A stretch of DNA of 9,707 nucleotides from an uncultured Panacagrimonas sp. (lineage in GTDB: Bacteria; Pseudomonadota; Gammaproteobacteria; Nevskiales; Nevskiaceae): the NCBI GenBank assembly GCA_946481265.1, contig CAMLNE010000154.1, positions 1 to 9,707 on the forward strand, written 5' to 3'. The position numbers were made by a program, and so were the translations under genes. Position 1 is the stretch's first letter, and each line of letters begins with the position of its first letter. The notes beneath the pieces are model-generated. The model saw only the letters and a program-made list of their open reading frames with translations. It did no database searches and was not told the DNA's origin. Positions 7,234 through 9,707 of this stretch are shown one piece after another.

Positions 7234-7527
7234 GAGGCCTGTGTGCCGCTGGCCGAGCAGGGCGGCGGAGCGCCAGGCGAACCGGCCGCTCTGCCCGTTG
7301 CGCCTGCGGGTCTCTCCGCGACCAGAGCGGCGACTGGCGTTCGGTCCATCTCGCCCCGTCGTGCCTGCGCGCCTTCTTTCTTCGTTGCGTCTGCGGATCT
7401 CCCTCTCCGCCTTGCTATTGACGGGGATAGGGCAGGGGTGAGAGGCATCGCGGGTCGCGCGTGGCGCTGCTGCGATGGCGGCCTGCCCCTCTCTCCATCC
7501 GATGAAGCCGCACGGGGAGCGGGAGCC
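7234..7527. other. Convergent intergenic region with stem-loops and repeat-like DNA
   Basis: This 294-bp gap separates the + strand PLD gene from the - strand hydrolase. I see no convincing gene. GCCGCTCTG (7285-7293) pairs with CAGAGCGGC (7323-7331), an inner hairpin GCGG (7306-7309)/CCGC (7316-7319) lies in its loop, and CGCCAG/CTGGCG flank it (7271-7276 and 7334-7339). This could act as a terminator for both converging genes. CGTTGCG-C/T-CTGCGG occurs twice (7296-7309 and 7383-7396). The stretch from about 7340 to 7450 looks like a dispersed intergenic repeat (separate entry). Confidence 0.5.
7340..7450 (-). repeat. Putative dispersed intergenic repeat (LTPALSP-type)
   Basis: On the - strand the segment starting near 7448 reads CTCACCCCTGCCCTATCCC and continues into GCAAGGCGGAGAGGGAGA. 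One frame translates as PLTPALSPSIARRRGR. This peptide is a familiar by-product of a short repeat scattered between genes in many high-GC proteobacteria, and annotation pipelines often mistake it for a small protein. Its position between convergent genes fits. The family assignment is from memory, not a search. Confidence 0.45.
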
Positions 7528-8136
7528 TCAACCGCGATCCATCATCAGCCGGTCCACGATCCTTCGATACCCCTGCGCGTTCGGGTGCACGCCGTCGCTC
7601 TGGAAATCGCGGCGCGTGAGCGCGCTGCCGAAGCCGCCGATGCACCGGACCCGCTTGCGCCGCGCGACCTGCGCGTACACCGGGTGGTCGAGCGCCGGGG
7701 CGAGCGGCAGGTAGGGCAGGGCCAGCAGCACTGCCGACGCGCCCGCGTCGCGGATCCGATCGATCGCGCGCTCGAGATTCTCCTGCAGCACGCGCGCGGG
7801 CTGACCGCGCAGCAGGTCGTTGCCGCCCGTGCACAGCAGCACCAGGTCGTAGTCGCTCCTCTTCTTCAGCAGCCCCGGAAGTCGATGCAGCAGGCCGGTG
7901 CTGAGCTCGCCGCTGATGCCCGCGTTGTCGACCGGAATGCCCAGCCGGCGCGCGAGCTGTGCGGGATAGCTGTCCTGCGGTGCGACGGCATAGCCGGCGG
8001 TGAGGCTGTTGCCGATGGCCAGGATGCGACGCGTATCGGCCGGTTCCAGCCACGAGGGCCGCTGCCGTTCGGCTGCACCGCCTCCGGGGGAGCGCGTGGG
8101 CCTGGGGGCCGATGCGTTGGCGGCGGAGCGGGCCAT
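7528..8136 (-). CDS. SGNH/GDSL hydrolase, TesA-like esterase with GNSL motif
   Basis: A 202-residue protein whose core (about residues 37-202) matches the TesA-type SGNH hydrolase layout. Block I is ILAIGNSLTAGY with nucleophile Ser44, block II is NAG (71-73), block III is GGND (104-107) with the oxyanion Asn106, and block V is DGVHPN with Asp181 and His184. The catalytic triad is complete, so it should hydrolyse esters or thioesters. Block I has Asn43 where the family usually has Asp (GDSL), a natural variant not expected to remove activity. TesA homologues usually carry a signal peptide; here the first 30 residues are Ala/Pro/Arg-rich and not hydrophobic, so export is not supported. The ATG at 8136 is chosen because AGGAAG lies eight bases upstream. 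The frame stays open further upstream, to 8676, but without family-like sequence. The gene runs opposite to the PLD gene and lies 94 bp downstream of a small - strand gene, possibly in one transcript. Confidence 0.85.
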   Translation of the reverse strand: MARSAANASAPRPTRSPGGGAAERQRPSWLEPADTRRILAIGNSLTAGYAVAPQDSYPAQLARRLGIPVDNAGISGELSTGLLHRLPGLLKKRSDYDLVLLCTGGNDLLRGQPARVLQENLERAIDRIRDAGASAVLLALPYLPLAPALDHPVYAQVARRKRVRCIGGFGSALTRRDFQSDGVHPNAQGYRRIVDRLMMDRG

Positions 8137-8144
8137 CCCGAAAG

Positions 8145-8150
8145 CTTCCT
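8145..8150 (-). promoter_or_regulatory. Ribosome binding site of the SGNH hydrolase
   Basis: AGGAAG on the - strand, eight bases before the ATG at 8136. It decides the start within a frame that otherwise stays open for about 180 further codons. Confidence 0.55.
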
Positions 8151-8230
8151 TCAGTCCCGTCCGGCTGCCCGCACGCCGGGAAGCGGAAAAGGACAGGCGT
8201 ACCGGGTTGCAGCCGGCGGACGCACGATGC

Positions 8231-8500
8231 TCAGCGTCCTTGTTCGTCGCGGTCCGGTGGCGCGGATCCGGAGGGCTGGGCCGTGCCGCGCGGGTGCGCG
8301 GCCGGATTGCGCGTCTCGCGATCGAGCACCTCCTGCACGATGCGCGGATCGGTCGGCGTGCCACCCGCCTCGTCGTCGGTGCCCAGGGGTGCCGCGGCCG
8401 GGTCGCGCGCCGGCACCTTACTGCCGGTGCGGCCGCGATCGATGGCGTCGCGCAATTGCTCGGTGGTCGCGCCGGGGCGCGCAGGGGACGTGGGGGGCAT
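8231..8500 (-). CDS. Small uncharacterised acidic/Pro-rich protein, 89 aa
   Basis: The 89-residue product has a central segment, TTEQLRDAIDRGRTGSKVP followed by ARDPAAAPLGTDDEAGGTP (residues 12-49), resembling a family of short hypothetical proteins I recall from Pseudomonas-like and Xanthomonas-like genomes, with the pattern IDRG-x-TG-x-KV...DPAAAPLGTD-x-EA. That memory has not been checked by search. No transmembrane segment, signal peptide or metal-binding cluster is visible. The protein is hydrophilic, and its C-terminal third is Pro/Arg/Gly-rich, probably disordered. The ATG at 8500 has GGAG nine bases upstream (8510-8513); an in-frame ATG at 8515 has no ribosome site. The frame stays open back to 8866, but that part overlaps arsR and is not coding. 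It lies upstream of the SGNH hydrolase on the same strand and is divergent from arsR. Function unknown. Confidence 0.65.
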   Translation of the reverse strand: MPPTSPARPGATTEQLRDAIDRGRTGSKVPARDPAAAPLGTDDEAGGTPTDPRIVQEVLDRETRNPAAHPRGTAQPSGSAPPDRDEQGR

Positions 8501-8509
8501 GGCGGAAAT

Positions 8510-8513
8510 CTCC
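8510..8513 (-). promoter_or_regulatory. Ribosome binding site of the 89-aa gene
   Basis: GGAG on the - strand, nine bases before the ATG at 8500. It favours that start over the ATG at 8515, within which it lies. Confidence 0.45.
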
Positions 8514-8522
8514 ATTGGCGGT

Positions 8523-8530
8523 TTTCGAAA
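8523..8530. repeat. TTTCGAAA palindrome upstream of the 89-aa gene
   Basis: A perfect 8-bp palindrome within GTTTTCGAAAC, 23 bases upstream of the - strand start at 8500. It shares the TTTCGA half-site with the inverted repeat near the arsR promoter (8656-8661). It could be an operator or chance. Confidence 0.3.
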
Positions 8531-8534
8531 CAGT

Positions 8535-8558
8535 CTTCCGCAAACGCTTCCGCAAACG
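8535..8558. repeat. Perfect 12-bp tandem duplication
   Basis: CTTCCGCAAACG occurs twice back to back (8535-8546, 8547-8558). It lies in the divergent intergenic region, 35-58 bases upstream of the - strand small gene, where that gene's promoter should be. It may be a duplicated regulator site or a slippage product. Confidence 0.6.
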
Positions 8559-8650
8559 CCGGACCCGCCTGCCGGCCGGGCGCGCGCCGCGCGGGACGGG
8601 CGGGGGGACAACCGCGCCGGTCCAGGCAAATACAGCGGCCGCTCAAGCCC
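8559..8650. other. GC-rich structured spacer in the divergent region
   Basis: I see no gene here. The stretch is extremely GC-rich with overlapping self-complementary segments, for example CCCGCC (8564-8569) with GGCGGG (8599-8604) enclosing CCGGCCGG and GCGCGC-type palindromes. It separates the small-gene side from the AT-richer arsR promoter. Confidence 0.35.
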
Positions 8651-8656
8651 ATACGT

Positions 8657-8672
8657 TTCGATAACGGTCGAA
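8657..8672. promoter_or_regulatory. TTCGA-N6-TCGAA inverted repeat, candidate ArsR operator
   Basis: TTCGA (8657-8661) and TCGAA (8668-8672) form a perfect dyad just upstream of the predicted arsR -35 element. ArsR repressors usually bind dyads over or next to their own promoter. A competing weaker dyad, TGAA (8677-8680)/TTCA (8688-8691), overlaps the -35 and spacer. Which site is used cannot be settled by eye. Confidence 0.4.
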
Positions 8673-8675
8673 CCA

Positions 8676-8703
8676 TTGAACGGCTCTTTCATTTCCATAT
8701 TAT
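8676..8703 (+). promoter_or_regulatory. Sigma70-type promoter of arsR-arsI
   Basis: TTGAAC (-35, 8676-8681) and TATTAT (-10, 8698-8703) are separated by 16 bp, each one or two mismatches from consensus. The surroundings are clearly AT-richer than the rest of the window. Counting about seven bases from the -10 puts transcription start at 8710-8711, on the arsR ATG. Confidence 0.65.
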
Positions 8704-8710
8704 TCAAAAC

Positions 8711-9022
8711 ATGAACTCGATCACCGCCGTCAGCCGACTGGCCTCCCTCGCACAGGATTCCCGCCTCGCCGTGTTCCGGCTGCTGGTGCAGCGCGGTCCG
8801 GAGGGCCTGGCGGCCGGCGAGATCGCCGCCCGGCTCAAGATCGCGCCGGCCACGCTCTCGTTCCACCTCAAGGAACTGAGTCGCGCCGGCCTGCTCAAGT
8901 CGCGGCAGGACGGGCGATTCATCTACTACTCGCCCGACTTCAAGGCGATGCGGGCCCTGCTCGATTACCTCACCGAGAACTGCTGCGCGGAAAGCGCCTG
9001 CGCTCCCGGCGAGTGCCGTTGA
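8711..9022 (+). CDS. arsR: ArsR-family arsenic-responsive transcriptional repressor
   Basis: A 103-residue winged-helix protein. The helix-turn-helix covers about residues 35-62 (AAGEIAARLKIAPATLSFHLKELSRAGLL), and the wing is SRQDGRFIYYS (64-74). The usual N-terminal alpha-3 ELCVCD metal site of E. coli ArsR is absent. Instead the C-terminus has Cys91-Cys92, Cys97 and Cys102. This resembles the Acidithiobacillus ferrooxidans-type ArsR, in which Cys95, Cys96 and Cys102 bind As(III). It should repress its own operon and release DNA on binding trivalent arsenic, possibly including methylated or aromatic arsenicals given the arsI partner. The ATG at 8711 gives the standard family N-terminus (MNSITAVSRLASLAQDSRLAVF). 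No Shine-Dalgarno site precedes it, and the promoter places the mRNA start at about the ATG, so leaderless translation is likely. arsI follows 20 bp downstream. Confidence 0.93.
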   Translation: MNSITAVSRLASLAQDSRLAVFRLLVQRGPEGLAAGEIAARLKIAPATLSFHLKELSRAGLLKSRQDGRFIYYSPDFKAMRALLDYLTENCCAESACAPGECR

Positions 9023-9042
9023 ACCTCATCCGGAGAACGCGC

Positions 9043-9570
9043 ATGAACCGATTTCACGTCCACGTCTCGGTCCAGGATCTCGACCAGAGCATCCGCTTCT
9101 ACTCGAAGCTGTTCGGTACCGGGCCATCGGTAACCCGGCCCGACTATGCGAAGTGGATGCTCGAAGACCCGCGCATCAACTTCGCGATCTCGCACAACCG
9201 GTGCGGCGCGAAGCTCGGCGTGAACCACCTTGGCCTGCAGGTCGACAGCGAGTCCGAACTGTCCGCGCTGGAATCCCGTTTCGCGCACGCCGGCCTGTCC
9301 GGCGTGCAGGAACACGGCGCGTCCTGCTGCTACGCGCGTTCCGACAAGACCTGGCTGCAGGATCCGCAGGGCATCGCCTGGGAGCACTTTCACACGCTCG
9401 GCAGCGCGCCGATGTTCGGCGGCCATGGGCCCGAGCTGCTGAACGCCGGCGGCGCCTGCGCTTCCACCGCTGCCGACGCGGGCGGCGCCTGCTGCACACC
9501 GGCGGCCGCGGCCCCCGCGGCGGAGAACCCGCGCTGTGGCCCCAAGGCGGCGCCCGGCTGCTGCGGCTGA
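9043..9570 (+). CDS. arsI: ArsI C-As lyase (VOC-fold dioxygenase) with Cys-rich tail
   Basis: A 175-residue vicinal-oxygen-chelate protein. Residues 1-126 follow the ArsI/CadI family: FHVHVSVQDLDQSIRFYSKLFG near the start, YAKWMLEDPRINFAIS (35-50), NHLGLQV (61-67), CCYARSDKTW (95-104) and DPQGIAWEHFHTLG (107-120). Expected Fe(II) ligands are His5, His62 and Glu114, and the trivalent-arsenic-binding pair is Cys95-Cys96, all present. By family, the enzyme uses O2 to break the carbon-arsenic bond of trivalent organoarsenicals such as methylarsenite, giving arsenite. Residues 127-175 form an Ala/Gly/Pro-rich tail with six more cysteines (139, 150, 151, 165, 173, 174), probably flexible. Older annotations call this family cadmium-inducible protein CadI. 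The ATG at 9043 has GGAG (9032-9035) seven bases upstream. Co-transcription with arsR is supported by the 20-bp gap. An efflux or methyltransferase gene would be expected nearby to handle the arsenite. Confidence 0.93.
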   Translation: MNRFHVHVSVQDLDQSIRFYSKLFGTGPSVTRPDYAKWMLEDPRINFAISHNRCGAKLGVNHLGLQVDSESELSALESRFAHAGLSGVQEHGASCCYARSDKTWLQDPQGIAWEHFHTLGSAPMFGGHGPELLNAGGACASTAADAGGACCTPAAAAPAAENPRCGPKAAPGCCG

Positions 9571-9579
9571 GACGACGTG

Positions 9580-9707
9580 ATGGAACCGCGCATGCTCGAC
9601 CGCCTGTTCTCCTGCACCGCCAAGGCTGCCCCTCCCGTTCCGCAGCCGCATGCGCCGGCCGGCACCCTCGTGCTTCCAGGCGCTGCGTCGGCGCCTCGAG
9701 CAGTTGA
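9580..9707 (+). CDS. Start of an unidentified gene, cut by the right edge
   Basis: From the ATG at 9580 the frame stays open for 42 codons to the window end, nine bases after the arsI stop. The visible peptide begins MEPRMLDRLFSCTAKAAPPV and continues Pro/Ala-rich (PQPHAPAGTLVLPGAASAP). A second in-frame ATG at 9592 has a weak GGA upstream. The position suggests a third gene of the arsenic operon, such as a transporter, methyltransferase or reductase, but no motif is visible and no hydrophobic helix has begun, so I assign no function. A non-coding operon end is also possible. Confidence 0.45.
   Translation, partial: MEPRMLDRLFSCTAKAAPPVPQPHAPAGTLVLPGAASAPRAV

Noticed and set aside
6795..7448. 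- strand frame beginning MPLTPALSP
   Set aside because: The N-terminal peptide is a known false-protein signature of an intergenic repeat, and the rest is antisense to the PLD gene.
7243..8664. 473-codon + strand frame opposite the SGNH and 89-aa genes
   Set aside because: Shadow of - strand genes; no motifs and an unrelated composition.
8000..8710. N-terminal extension of ArsR to 340 residues
   Set aside because: It would run through the promoter and antisense to the - strand genes; standard ArsR proteins start as at 8711.
8501..8866. Extension of the 89-aa gene to 211 residues
   Set aside because: It would overlap arsR antisense and cross the divergent promoter; the ribosome site supports 8500.
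1..9707. Phage defence system, integrase, IS element, tRNA or toxin-antitoxin pair
   Set aside because: I looked on both strands and found no transposase, recombinase, nuclease-helicase, tRNA fold or attachment-site duplication.

Overview
The window is very GC-rich, with strong G/C preference at third codon positions, closely packed genes and Shine-Dalgarno-like start sites. It looks like chromosomal DNA of a high-GC proteobacterium. The gene families and a short intergenic repeat whose reverse strand reads LTPALSP-like suggest a gammaproteobacterium of the Xanthomonadales/Nevskiales type. That placement is inference; there is no rRNA or tRNA here to anchor it.

Left block (1-5943, + strand): four oxidoreductase genes form a likely catabolic operon. 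They are an aldehyde dehydrogenase cut by the left edge, a GMC-family FAD alcohol dehydrogenase 15 bp downstream, a cytochrome P450 overlapping it by 4 bp (ATGA), and, after a 109-bp gap holding an inverted repeat, a Baeyer-Villiger-type flavin monooxygenase. Together they could hydroxylate an unactivated carbon, oxidise alcohol to aldehyde to acid, and insert oxygen next to a ketone. This is the toolkit expected for a terpenoid, cyclic alkane, steroid or similar hydrophobic substrate. The substrate cannot be read from sequence. No ferredoxin or reductase partner for the P450 lies in the window. Two details stand out: the P450 has Arg where its I-helix normally has an acidic residue, and both the P450 and the monooxygenase begin with short in-frame tandem-repeat tails.

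Middle block (6040-8500): a + strand phospholipase-D/cardiolipin-synthase-like gene converges on a - strand pair, a small TesA-like SGNH hydrolase (GNSL instead of GDSL) and, upstream of it, an 89-residue uncharacterised protein. The 294-bp convergent gap holds stem-loops and a dispersed-repeat-like element.

Right block (8501-9707): a divergent intergenic region carries a good sigma70-type promoter whose predicted start coincides with the arsR start codon, so arsR is probably leaderless. arsR encodes an ArsR repressor with a C-terminal cysteine cluster. It is followed by arsI, a VOC-fold C-As lyase with the metal ligands, the Cys pair and an unusual Cys-rich tail, and then by the start of another + strand reading frame cut by the right edge. 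This is an organoarsenical-resistance operon, functionally separate from the left block.
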